From: Tiliqua scincoides
Lineage: Eukaryota; Chordata; Lepidosauria; Squamata; Scincidae
Direction of reading: 5' to 3'
Assembly (NCBI RefSeq): GCF_035046505.1
Contig: NC_089824.1
Coordinates: forward strand, 50,471,274-50,535,273
DNA: 64,000 nucleotides
In this document: piece after piece, positions 52,760-63,848 of the stretch
Layout: each line of letters begins with the position of its first letter
How positions within the stretch are numbered: the stretch's first letter is position 1
Notes under the pieces: model-generated
The model's database searches: none
What the model was told of the DNA's origin: nothing
What the model saw: the letters and a program-made list of their open reading frames with translations, nothing else
Made by a program: the position numbers and the translations under genes

Positions 52760-54250
52760 AAAGCCTGATCCTATCACGCCTCAGCACTGGTGCTGGGTGT
52801 CGCAAATGTGCCACAAGGCTGGCACAAGTTAACTGCACTGGCGGGGAGGCCTACACTGCCCTCTCAACACCACAGAGGAACCAGCAGTGGCATCACTAGG
52901 GGGGTGCGGGCCACACTGGGTGACGTGCACGGGGGTGACGTCCACTGGGGGGGGTGACATGCTAAAATCACAGTAGTTAGGAGTAATGCCATCATAGTAT
53001 ATACCGTTGGACGTGGGATTTTGAGTGGAATGCAATGCAAAAAACCTGAGTGAAATATCTCCTTTCTATCAAAAGTTATGGCCAAAAAACCGGAGAACAA
53101 AAATGCATGGATCCCTATGGAAAGTGAAAGTGAGCCGTATTGCGCATTTACTCATGAGTAGGTGAACTTGCCTTAGTCCTTCAGAAAGGGCAGGCTGAGA
53201 GGAATCCAAGAACACCAGAATAGTCCTGATCCAATGACTGCAGTCCCAAGAAACACCTAAGAAGGAAGTCCCTTCCTCCAAGCAGATGAATGTATTAAGC
53301 CAGATGGAAAGCAAAACTAAGCCTCACGGTAGCATTTACTCAGGAGTAAGCAAACGTGCCTTGGCTGGTGTGGAAGATCAGGTGAGGGAGAGTGCAAGGC
53401 TACCAGAATGGTCCTGATCCTATGCACCTGCAGCTAAACAAGTGCTCCAGAAGGCAGTCCCCCCCCCTTAAAAAGGATCAAAACAGGCTTCAGCTGATAA
53501 GGTGAACCTTTTTGAGATTTGCAAAGCCAGGTGGATCCTGACAGTGATCTGGTTTAAACAGAAGTTCTTAAATTTAAATGGGCACTGGGTAGGGCTGAAA
53601 ACCTTACTGGTTTTGGAGGGGGGTGTTATTGCTACAGAGGAAATTCACTTGGTGGCCCAGGGCTGGCTTCTGCTTATTTAATTATTTGTTTTACTTTAAT
53701 TATTTATACTTATTTATTTTAATTTGCCTGATGATGTTACCTCCACCATGACATCACTTCTGGTGGGTCTTGGACAGATTGTCATTCTAAAAAGTGGGTC
53801 CCAATCCTAAAAGTTTGAGAACTGCTGCAATAAGGTGTTAGTAAGTTGACACCCGAGGGGGGGGGGGTTGTGTGATACCACTAGTGACCAAAATCATAAT
53901 TTGGAAGAATAATACCATCATGTTATATTTCAATCAATGTGTCATTTCATGCAGAATGTGCTCTATCTTTGTTCTATCAAAATGTACAGCCAAAAAACTA
54001 GTGGGGGCGGAGTGATGGTACATCACCACGCCTACCACCTGGGGTGTTGCCCCACCCACTGCATGGGGGCTGACGCACTGGCATCCTGCACCGGGTGTCG
54101 TGAACCCTAGTGATGCCACTGGGAACCAGCAGCTGCTGGCAGAAAGGAGGTAAGCACAGAGCGACACAGGGTGTGGGGAGAGTGGTGGGAGAGCATTTCT
54201 GGGCAGGGAGAGGGCAGACTGGGGGATGGGACAGGCTAGGAGGGGAGTGG
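52760..54250. mobile_element. CAATCCT-clan MITE split by a hAT element
   Basis: Left part CTGATCCTATCACGCCTCAG and GGTGCTGGGTGTCGCAAATG, right part from 54130 (CAGCTGCTGGCAGAAAGGAG), similar to 42200-42400. Confidence 0.5.
52885..54121. mobile_element. hAT element, 1.24 kb, perfect duplication GGAACCAG
   Basis: Ends CAGTGGCATCACTAGGG and CCCTAGTGATGCCACTG are exact 17-bp inverted repeats; GGAACCAG at 52877-52884 and 54122-54129. The interior shows family D-like stretches (AATACCATCATGTTATAT) and no transposase. Confidence 0.95.
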
Positions 54251-54319
54251 GAACCTGTGACAGAAAAGTGAATATTGATGACCAGGTAACATCTGAACAA
54301 GGAAAGTTCCTGCTTGTTT

Positions 54320-55370
54320 TGTTAGGCCCAAGTACAATGCCCCAGCTGTAACCAACTTCTAATTAGTGCATACCAGGTCTGAGAGAGCTGTGGAGGAGGC
54401 GGCTTCACAGGGCCCTCAGATACTGTACCAAACTACCAAGTGGGCTCCAAGGCCAACTTGATTAACAACAAGGTACAGCTGTGAACTTCTCAGGTTGGGA
54501 GGGGGGATTCCACCATGAGTAAAAAGGCTTGTGGCAGGTCCACCCCTAGAATGTTAGGTTGGAACCGAGTTCTGATTGGTGGATGGGTCAGAAGACCTAT
54601 AAAGGTGAGGGAAAAGAGCTTTTCTTTGTTCTTGCTTTGCCTCTGGCTGAGGGGGCCTGAGCTTTGACCATTCTGACAAGAGGGACCCACCTTGACTGCA
54701 GCAAGGATGGGTTAGACTGGACTTTGGAAATCTAAGACTTTGGTGAGTGATAGAGTTAGGAGTTATCTCTTTATTGTTTTATTAGTGCTGAGTAGTGTAT
54801 CGTATTGATATGCTCTATCATAAATTCTGAAACCTTTGACTGATGCAGTGCTGTCTATATAACTATTCTTTAAAACTATATCCAATAAATCCTGTCTGTT
54901 ACAACTGACTGGATTATTGGGACTGGTGAAGCAAAGGGGACTGGTTGTGGGAGTTAATCCAGTGTGACTGGTGGAAACTGGAGACCCAATACTAGGAGCC
55001 TGCTCCTGGATTCAAACCAAGTCCAAGGGGGCTCAGGCTGGAGCACGGTTCAGGGAAGGGTTCCCCAAAATTGGCCTGGCTACCAGGATTGGAAGCTCTT
55101 ACGGTTAAAGAGCAATTGATAACTGAAATTGGAAAAGACCTGAGGGGTGTTAGGTGGTTGTATGGGTTTATGGCCACTTGATTACCCTAAAGGCAATAAA
55201 CGAATTATATGGCCCTTAAGGGAGAGTCATCTTGGAACCTATCCCCCTTCTCATGCTTGGAAGCCCGACATAGGGCTTTTCCAGTTTGTGCCAGATAAAC
55301 AGGTGGTACAGACTCGAGAAGCCCCATGGAACAGGCTGGGGCTTTACTCGGAGTAAGAAGACAAATGTCA
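54320..55370 (+). mobile_element. Endogenous retrovirus-like LTR with adjacent leader, fossil
   Basis: A likely LTR runs from TGTTAGGCCC (54320) to about 54904. A CCTATAAAGG box near 54596 and CCAATAAATCC near 54884 have LTR-like spacing. The following sequence to about 55370 looks like retroviral leader or interior. Only a fragment; it looks broken, and the family is not assigned. Confidence 0.4.
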
Positions 55371-55585
55371 CCTTCCCCCAAAGTGAAGTCCTGTCGGGTC
55401 ACATCCAGTGGTAGCTATTTGGAGCCATCGCTCCTGTGTTGGATAGGATTGGGCCCTTCATCTGTTGCATCAAAAACAGTCAAAGAGTCATACAGCATCT
55501 TAAAGAGTCGCAAATGTATTTCCATATACGTGTTTATGGACTATAGTCCACATAATGAGATGCATAACATGTTCAGTTGGTGTGT

Positions 55586-55619
<34 letters not shown>

Positions 55620-55640
55620 GACACACACACACATACAGAC
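55586..55640 (+). repeat. (TC)n(AC)n microsatellite
   Basis: About 11 TC units followed by AC units broken by AG/AT; same composition order as the one at 44955. Confidence 0.95.
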
Positions 55641-55649
55641 AAAGAGAAA

Positions 55650-57660
55650 ACTTGTTAAAGATCTGATGGAAGAGTTACCATTATTATGTAAAGTACAATG
55701 GCATTCACAGCAGCAGTAACAGCACATGAAACAGTCTGGTTATGTTAAATAAATAAGCTGAAGTCTGGAGCTAGGAACAGTGGTTTCCTCTTACAACCTA
55801 CAGGGATGGGTTCTGTTAAAGCTAACATTAAGTTAAAGCTGGTAGTGATACTAAGCTGGGTGGTAGTTAAAGTGGATCCAGGAAGGCAGGTCAAAGGAGA
55901 GGGAAAGGCATTAGGAAATAATTGGTAGTTCCGCTGCCACCAATACCCCCCCTTCCTGGCCCGATCCACCCTCTTCTCCACCCTGATCTCCTCCCTGTTC
56001 CTTCCCCTTCCCACCCCATTCCACCCACATCTCTTATCTCTCTCAACCCCACTCAGACTTACCTATGCGGGGGCTCTTTCTCTGGCTACTAGTGCATGGA
56101 CCTGGCCACTTGTGCGAGCAGCTAGGTCACACTGTATGGCGTGTGTCATGTTTTGCAACAGCTGTAAAGGACCATAAGCTGCTGGAATGATAGCTGTGGC
56201 AGCATAACTCCCTTTTTGGACTGGGCCGTAATGTGTTAATCTGGACTGTAATGTGTTAATCTGTAGGTGCCACAAGCATTTTTGTTGTTAAAAAAAATTA
56301 AAGATTAAAGTAGAATGAACTATGCAGAAGAATAAAAACTTGACATGGATCCTCTGAATCTTTTGAAGGACTGCATCTAAACCAGATATTGATAATCTAA
56401 AAATGGAGCTTAGAAACATTCTTGTGTAAGATCCGAGAATTATAGAATGCTTTTTTGAAGTTATCTGGTGAGCAAATTTCAATAAAATATTTGCCAGAAT
56501 AAGTAAATATATGATGTTTTCCCCACATATTTGTCCTACCTATGAACAGGATAAGAAAAGTTTCTCAGAATTTTTGATTCCCTAACTACTTCCTCTTCTG
56601 TATTCACTAAAATGCCTAGCTAGTATTCTTAGTCAAATCATTTTTAGGAGTAAGTAATCTGTGTATCAACAAGGATTTGGGGAACAATCAGTGACAAAGC
56701 TGACACTGGATATTATGCGGTGCCATTCTGTCTTGTTCCCAGCTACCCTGACAATATAAAAGGCTAATAATACACCAGGGGATTTCCTCAAATGACCTTC
56801 TTTAGTTACAAAACAATCATGAAAACTTTTTTCACACCCACCCGCCACCCATAACCAAGCTGTTGGTTTTTCTATAAAGGCATGGATTGCTTTTTATTTT
56901 TTTCTCATTTGAATCTCATTTTCTATACTACTAATCTGAATCTTTGCTTTTTAAATTTAACAGCAAATAAATGCACTCATAAAAAAGTACTGCCCAAAGA
57001 AGTAAAGCATGTGAAGGATGTTGTTGCAATTTGCCTCTCCAAATCTTTATAATCCACAGTCAACATATGTTGCCACACAGCAAGTTCCTTCCAAATTCCT
57101 GGAATGCAGGTGTAATGTTTAACTTTTACATTGTTTACTGTAAGGATCAATGTCCTGTGACTTCCATCCTTGTGAGGTCTGCTTAATGGACAAGACAGTA
57201 AGGGAAAACTACTTTGAAAACATATATCAAACATCCTGTTAGCACAGGACAAAAACCCAGACCACACTAATGTATAAACCATGATTATTTCAAATTTTAT
57301 ACTAGGTCTGATATCTGGTTGTTTTGTTTTTGGTACAATATTTAAGAATAAAGTTTTTAAACATGTAGCTGGAAACACAGGACTCCTCATTTCATTAATC
57401 ACATTGATTAGTTTATTCTAAATGTGTTTATTACGATTTCCACCATCAAGGTGTAAAATTTGCATCAGCCCTCAGGCACTCTCAACAATTATTATCCAGA
57501 TGGTAAATCTTAACTAGACAGTAAGTAATGTTGATAAAGATCTAATAATGATTTCTCTTCAAATTAAAACAAATCAAATTGAAACATGAAGAATTTGTCT
57601 GTAGACAAATATTTCTCTATGAATATGGAGATTCATCTACTATATTGCAGTTCAAAATCA
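55650..57660. other. Spacer with no recognised feature
   Basis: A 17-bp direct repeat CTGTAATGTGTTAATCTG-like at 56228-56265 is the only structure noticed. Confidence 0.3.
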
Positions 57661-57689
57661 TGTCATTTATTCTTAATATACTCAACGAC

Positions 57690-58020
57690 GTTATTTTCTC
57701 CTATAAAAATCTGATACAGGTAACTGCAGATAATCTTAGATAGAAACAAAAACATTTTATAACAAACTGTTAGAGCAGTGGAAGTGATGAAGCCAACCTT
57801 GTCTGAGGCAAGGAGTTCCATAGACAAGGAGTTCCATAACCACAGTGCCACTGCAAAGATGGTCTCTCTTCTCCTGTCTGATGGGGTGGATATGCAAGAT
57901 TTCAGGGGATGGGCAGTTTCATAAAGGGGGAACTGATCCTTCAAGTATTCTGCTCGCAAGCTATTCAGGACTTTAAAAGTCAAAACAAGAATGTTGAATT
58001 GCACTGAGAAACAGAACAGC
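57690..58020 (-). mobile_element. L2-type LINE fragment
   Basis: Minus-strand translation LTFKVLNSLRAEYLKDQFPL and FAVALWLWNSLS is the L2 C-terminal region, like 11865-12522 but another copy. Confidence 0.75.
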
Positions 58021-58109
58021 ATAATCTTATGCAAGTTTATTCAGAAGTATGTTCCATCAAATTCAGTGGGGCTTACTCCCAGGAAAGCATGCATAGGATT
58101 GTAGCCCAA
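58020..58109 (+). mobile_element. Family A MITE
   Basis: GCATAATCTTATGCAAGTTT to AAGCATGCATAGGATTGTAG, well preserved. Confidence 0.8.
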
Positions 58110-59189
58110 ATGTTATTAAATTAACAATTCTCACACTGCAGTCACTGCCTCACTTTGAGAGGCAGATCATGAAATGCAAAGCATTATTTCATGGTCTTTT
58201 GGCTACACAGATTACAAACGGTGTGGGTGTATACACACTTGCCAGCTGAGGATAAATATTCATGCATCTTAAGATGTTTCATGCATCCTACAAAAGCATA
58301 ATCTGCAGTAAATTTGTTAATGTACCACAGAACTCTTTCTTAAATTTCCTGTTATTATCTGGAATAGCAACTGAAAACACCCCCTTGTGGTGAACAGTAG
58401 GATTTCCCAGTGAGAACTCTGTTCTGATGTCAGAACTGGCATAGGAATTTTGAAAGTCAATAGGGAAGGGGAAAACACCAGAAAATCTCACTATCTCCTT
58501 AGCTTTGTATATTTTCCTACCATGCACACAGGATACAGACTCAAATTGGCATCCAACCACAGAGGACCAAGCTTCTAAAGAGAACCCTATTGACAGGGAA
58601 CATGGTATGGTGCTATAGCTCTGATCTCATTTCTTCAACATAGAGCATACACACATGGAACTGTGGTGATGGGTACTATGGAAAAAGGGTATAAAGAGAG
58701 CACTTTGCACAAAAAACCCATTGACCCTCACAAAATGTATTGTAAGGTACTTTTCTTCTCAGAATGCTTATTGCAGGTACAGTACTTTGCCCAAGGAGGA
58801 CTCTGCACACAAACACAATGTGGAACCTGTACTTCATCACCCCAACAGGGAGAGCAAGGAGAAGGTGTGTGTATATGGCTCGTGCACTGACCCATCCCAA
58901 GTAGTCAAGTGATGTTGCATTAAGTCTTGCAGTTAGGATGGATCTATGTGAGAGTTTTATTGGGGCTCTGATGCATGAGATCAGAGCTGGGGTGGTGTTC
59001 TGGGCTTTGCATTAAAATTGGGCAAGTCTTTGAGAATGTGTCTCTTTTTCTGTTGCTGAATGACAGTTTATCCCTAGAGTTTGCAGGAAAATCTTAAAAG
59101 GCCAGAAACAGCAACTAAAAACAATGGAATGTGCAAGAGTAATTTAAAAAATAACAGCATGAAAAAGAATAACAGCAAGAATTAGAACA

Positions 59190-59432
59190 CAAGAAGAGTA
59201 CACAAGTAGAGTCCCACTGGATCAGGGCCCATCTAATCCAGCTTCCTGTATCTCATAGTGGTTCACAAATTCTCCCAGAGGCCTACATCCTGGTGCCTTC
59301 CCTTGCATCTGGCATTCTGATGTAGCCCATTTTTATCCAACTTTCATAAAGCACTTTACGGTGCTTTTATAATACCCAGCACTGGCACTGCAGCTGTAGC
59401 ACTGGCCCTCATCACTCTTAGGATTGGGCTGT
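59190..59432 (-). mobile_element. CR1 3' end joined to a CAATCCT-clan MITE end
   Basis: GTCCCACTGGATCAGGGCCC and CTTGCATCTGGCATTCTGAT belong to CR1; from about 59345 GCACTTTACGGTGCTTTTAT to CTTAGGATTGGGCTG is a MITE right part. Confidence 0.6.
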
Positions 59433-59878
59433 GATACATTTATCAAAAGATGAAGTTTGTTTATTTCTGAACAATAAAACTCAGGACAATGTATAACCAT
59501 TGGAATGTAATCATTATTCAAGGATGGATATATGTTTTAAAAGATTGATCATTTTTCAGTCTGTAGTACAGTACTGTTACAGCTTAGATTAGTTCACGTA
59601 AAAACATTTGGAGTTGGTTTTCTATTAAAATTGGTCAATATGCTTATGTTGTATATTTTAGGTTACTTTAATTACGAATATTAATTAGCTCTTATATTTT
59701 CCTTTTCAAAAAAAGGTGAACTCTTCATAGGAGTTTGTTTTAAAATCACTTTTAAAACCTATTTTCTTTTTGCAAGAAATATGGAAAACATTAGCTAAAA
59801 TTTTAGCTGAATAAAACTAAATTTTATTCAAGTTAAAGACAAGTTTTATGATACATTTAGCTTTTCAAATGACACTAA

Positions 59879-60070
59879 GGGTGCAATCCTAACCCCTTAT
59901 GTCCAGCACTGACATAAGGGCAATGCAGCTCTGAGGTAAGGGAACAAACATTCCTTTACTTTGAGGAGGCCTCTGTGAGCGACACCCAGCTGCAGGATAC
60001 AGCACATGTCCCATTGGCACTGCTATGCCAGTGCTGGATAGCACTGACATAGGGGGTTAGGACTGTTGCC
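59879..60070. mobile_element. Family B MITE with TAA duplication
   Basis: GGGTGCAATCCTAACCCC to GGGGTTAGGACTGTTGCC; TAA at 59876-59878 and 60071-60073. Confidence 0.85.
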
Positions 60071-60073
60071 TAA

Positions 60074-60256
60074 GAGCGTAATCCTAACCAACTTTCCAGC
60101 ACTGGCATAGCTATGTCAGTGGGGCATGTGCTGCCTTCTGCAGTGGGGGGAGGGCAGCCATGGAGGCCTTCTCAAGGTAAGACAATGTTTGTTCCCTTAC
60201 CTCAGAGTTGCATTGCTCTTATGTTAGTGCTGGAAAGTTGGTTAGGATTGTGGTCT
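60074..60256. mobile_element. Family B MITE adjacent to the previous one
   Basis: GAGCGTAATCCTAACCAACT to AAGTTGGTTAGGATTGTGG. The two copies are 3 bp apart and share the TAA. Confidence 0.85.
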
Positions 60257-60259
60257 CAG

Positions 60260-61600
60260 GAGATGCATGGGTTTTCTTCCATGCTCAACAATTAAGTCTG
60301 TTTCAATGTTATTTGGATAAGTTGAAACAATTCAGGTTCCATATGTCTGCTCAGTGGTATGTACTATAAAACCAATAGAAAAAGCACTTTAGAGTCATCT
60401 AAATAATAGCTTTTTAGCCAAATGTAAACATTAACCAACTCTCCTCACCAGCCCCAAATTTTTACCTCTTATTTTCTCTAACGGAAAAATAAATACTTTC
60501 AAATTTGGGACGGTCAGAAGTCTGACTAGGTAATGAACACTATTAATCTCAACTGTGTTCCTTTTTTCTCATTCAAGCCATAGTTTTGAAATGTGTTTCT
60601 CACTAGAGTGAGGTAGCAGGCTTTATATATTTATAAACAGGAAGAAGAATGTGTGCTTATGAATGACCTAAATGTTGGTATTTGTGTTCATGCACTATGC
60701 ACATTGTATTAATCAATATATCATACTTATTCTATATGCTGCTTTTAATTGAGTGTTTATAGGACTGTAGGCAGGTTTCAGATTGGACATATTTCATCTA
60801 ATCATAATCAAGTTCTTATCTCATGAGAAAAACCAAAAAAGGAAGCAAGAGGAAACAATTAAATAATTCTTGGGACTCTTGCTATCAGAAACCTTGCATG
60901 ACCAAGGGTTCTCATCCAACCTTTTGAGTCTCATGAATGACAAAAATCATACTGAGCCCTGAAAACAATGAAATTTCAGAGATATCCCCAACAGAAAATT
61001 ACTGGGAGCCATTTATTTGGTCTGAAATATACACTCTACGGATCTGCAGGCTGCAAAGGTACATTTTAATTACCACTGTGAGAGTGGATGTAAAATCAAT
61101 AACCTGTTTTATTAGTCTTATTGATATGTTTAAAAACACACTTTAAACCAAGGTTTGCTATAATTAAGTACCAGGATTAATTTGGGCCATTCTAACTAGG
61201 TTAAAGCATCAGGAAATTAGATGTCCCCCAGAGCTGAAACGTGTCCCCAAACTCCTGAAAAACAACATTTGGCACATTGCAATCAAATCTTCTTTTTTTA
61301 TTGTATAATCTGTGTCAAGTCATAGACAGATACAGTCATGCTACAAGTAAATTCGAGATTAACTGCAGTACCTCTTGCAGACTCTCACTGCACTACCTAT
61401 GTGCATATCTCTCCTACCTGGAGATGCTGTCACATAGCTCTGCATGGGACTTGACTTGAAACTTTGCAAAGCAGGTGCAGAGGGGAAGGGCTATAAATAA
61501 TTAAAATAAATAATCATAAATAATTAAATTAAAATAATTAAAAGTAAGCAATTATATCTAATAGAGCCAGGGAATAACTGGCTTGGAATGAACCATTTCA
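60260..61600. other. Spacer with no recognised feature
   Basis: AT-rich, with an (AATTAAAATAA)n-like patch near 61500-61545. No gene. Confidence 0.3.
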
Positions 61601-61611
61601 AACTGGACAGA

Positions 61612-61712
61612 GAGCCCAATCCACTGGACAGAGAGCATATCCACTCAGAAGTAAGGCCCATTATAGTCAATGGGGCTTACTCCCAGGTAAATGTGGATAG
61701 GGTTGCAGCCTC
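61612..61712 (+). mobile_element. Family A MITE
   Basis: GAGCCCAATCCACTGGACAG, CCACTCAGAAGTAAGGCCC and GGGCTTACTCCCAGGTAA; the left arm carries a short duplication GGACAGAGAGC. Confidence 0.75.
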
Positions 61713-62366
61713 GATCTGCTCTCCCTCAAAGGATTGTGAGGATAAAGCTTGGTGTTAGAGAAACGTGTGGACAGTTCCCAGTTCCCTGGAAGGTAGGGCA
61801 GATCTAAACACCAAGGGGGAGGATGCTGTCCAACCCCAGAAGGGACACCAAGAGTCCTGTCCCCCACAATGCTGAGTTCCTCAGTTTCAGGTGATGAGGA
61901 GGCGGGAAGGGATGAGATCCACCCTGACATCAGCAGAAAGAACATCTCTTTGTGACCCCCAGGGATGTGAAGGGGGAGGGGGAATGAGACTCCAGGGCAG
62001 AAAGATGCCATACAAAGGCACGGAGCTTGGGAGTGAAAGGAAGATGACCAGCTGGAGGGGTTTAGGGCCCCAGCGTCATTAAGGTCCACAGTGACCACCA
62101 GCTCTTTCACGCGCCTCCCATCCAACAGTCCCTTCCACAGAAAGAGAAGTGAGACAGGAAGGTGGGGGTGGACACAACATCAGCGCCCCCCCCCCCAGAT
62201 GATCTCCTCCAACTCCTTGCCACTCAACAGCCCGGTGCCCATCCTGGGCAAGCTGGAGTTCAACTTGGGATGGAGGAGAAGATGGGGAGGAGGCTGCGGG
62301 GGGGAGGAAGAGGGAAGAGCCTGGATGTCTCTTGGATGTCAACTGACCCAGCGACGCCACTGAGAT

Positions 62367-62710
62367 CAGGGTTTCCCACACTGGGTTGCAGCCCACAGCT
62401 GGGCTGCAAGCCCATGTGCAGCAGTCTGCGACCTGAGCCCTGCCTGCTCATGCTCTGGTTTGGCTGCACATCAGAGCTATTCTGGAAGCCAAACTGCTCT
62501 CCAGGAGAACGGAGAGTTTGCTTCTGAAAACCAGAAGTGGCTTTCCAAGGCTTCTGCAAGCCATTCTGAAGCCCACAGAGGACATGAGAGCGGGTTACAG
62601 CCTGGCAGAACCTGCAGAGTTTCCCCCTCCCTCCTGGTAAATCATTCCCATGTCACAACCCATCATACAGATGGGTTGCAGCGTCAAGCAGGTTGGGAAC
62701 CGGTGTGCTG
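62367..62710. mobile_element. Probable hAT MITE
   Basis: Ends CAGGGTTTCCCACACTGGGT and CAGGTTGGGAACCGGTG; no clear 8-bp duplication. Confidence 0.45.
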
Positions 62711-62911
62711 AACATTTGCAGGTAACATCAGGGAGGGCACCTGCCTGCCTCGCTGAACAAAGGCAAGAGTCACACAGCAACAGCAGCCGCAGCCACTGGG
62801 CAGCCACATGGAAAGTTATGCAAGATTTCTATGGGAGCCACTCCACACCAGGCCACACACACAGCGCAAGGCTGCAGCTCTGGGAGCTGATTAAGTGTGC
62901 ACATCTTTCAG

Positions 62912-62985
62912 TCTGTGCAGTCTACTCAGAAGAAAGTCCACTGTAATCAATGGGGCTTCCTCCCAGGTAAGCCTGCAGCCTGAGC
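62912..62985 (+). mobile_element. Family A MITE at the edge of the TRAPPC8 promoter
   Basis: CAGTCTACTCAGAAGAAAGT CCACTG to GGGGCTTCCTCCCAGGTAAG; both outer ends eroded. Confidence 0.65.
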
Positions 62986-63227
62986 CTCTCGCTCCTCCCA
63001 ACCACTGCACTGTGTGCAGGAGGCGTTCCATTGACGGACTAAGGCACCCCTTCGCCCTCACTGCGCATGCGCGCTCCCCTTGCTCCACCCCCACTTTCTA
63101 TTTACCTCGCTCTCTACGCTGAGGCCAGGAGCCCCGCCTCTTTCTCTTCCGGCCTGCTGTCACGTGCCCGTCCGCAAAGGCTGCCGGGATCGGGTCTGCC
63201 CGGTTGTCTGGGTTCTTGAGGATCAAC

Positions 63228-63251
63228 ATGGCGCTCCTGGGCGGCTGCTGA
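63228..63251 (+). other. Candidate upstream ORF of TRAPPC8 (7 codons)
   Basis: ATGGCGCTCCTGGG... opens a seven-codon frame (MALLGGC) closed by TGA, 120 nt before the main ATG. It matters only if transcription starts upstream of 63228. Confidence 0.4.
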
Positions 63252-63370
63252 GCGCCTGCGGGGTGGCGGCGACTGAGCTCCGGTGCTGAGAGAGGCGCGC
63301 GGGGAGCGGACGGTGGGCCGGGCGGGGCCGGGCGCGCCTGGGCCGGGGCCCGGGCCCGTGTCGGGGAGCG

Positions 63371-63527
63371 ATGGCCCAGCGGGTGCAGTCGGCGCAGGAG
63401 TTCCTGCAGGACTCGTTCGCGCCCTTGGTGGCGGCGCTGTGCAGCGAGGAGGCGGAGCGGATCACCCGGAGGAACCAGCTGGGCTTCTGCGAGCTGCTCA
63501 GGCCCTTCTGCCGTCTCACCTCGGAAG
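63371..63527 (+). CDS. TRAPPC8: TRAPPC8 coding exon 1 (gene continues beyond the window)
   Basis: N-terminus of the TRAPPIII-specific trafficking subunit, which acts in ER-Golgi traffic and autophagy through Rab1/Ypt1. It starts MAQRVQSAQEFLQDSFAPLV and continues AALCSEEAERITRRNQ and ELLRPFCRLTSE, aligning with human MAQCVQSVQELIPDSFVPCV without gaps. The frame leaves the exon after CTCGGAAG; the donor read here is GTCGGT at 63528. A donor 3-4 bases later is possible. Only the first 52 codons are present. It is divergent from RNF125, as in human. Confidence 0.93.
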
Positions 63528-63848
63528 GTCGGTGTCCTCCCCGGGCCGGGCCGGCTTGTTGACACGGCGGGCGGGCGGGGGTGGCGGCTGCGGCGTCCGG
63601 GAGGGGAGCACCGCGTCTCCCGCCCTGGCGGAGGCGGGGAGGGCCGGATCCCCTCGCCCTTGGCTCTGGTGGCGGTGGTGGAGCGAGGCAGGCAGTCGCC
63701 GGCCATCCGGATCGCTCGCCGCCCCCCCTTCTGGGAAAGCCGCTGTGTCCACGTGGGGAGAAGGTTCTGTTGACAGCCAGGGAGTTCAGCCTCGTCTTTA
63801 GCTCCAGCAGGGACTGCGGTGGTGGGAGGCAGGTGTGGCAGGGCCTCC

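Larger units (their letters stand above)
62990..63770 (+). promoter_or_regulatory. TRAPPC8: TRAPPC8 CpG-island promoter
   Basis: Dense CpG region around the start codon. Visible motifs: a full NRF1 site TGCGCATGCGC at 63062-63072, a GC box (CCCCGCC) near 63133, an ETS-type CTTCCGG near 63147, an E-box GTCACGTG near 63159 and ACATGGCG (YY1-like) at 63226. A housekeeping-type promoter without TATA is inferred. Confidence 0.7.

Noticed and set aside
54490-54690. Small minus-strand frame inside the LTR-like region
   Set aside because: No domain and antisense to promoter-like signals.
61667-62527. Several 90-152-codon frames in the TRAPPC8 upstream region
   Set aside because: Overlap MITE and hAT-like repeats, no conserved domain, no splice partners.
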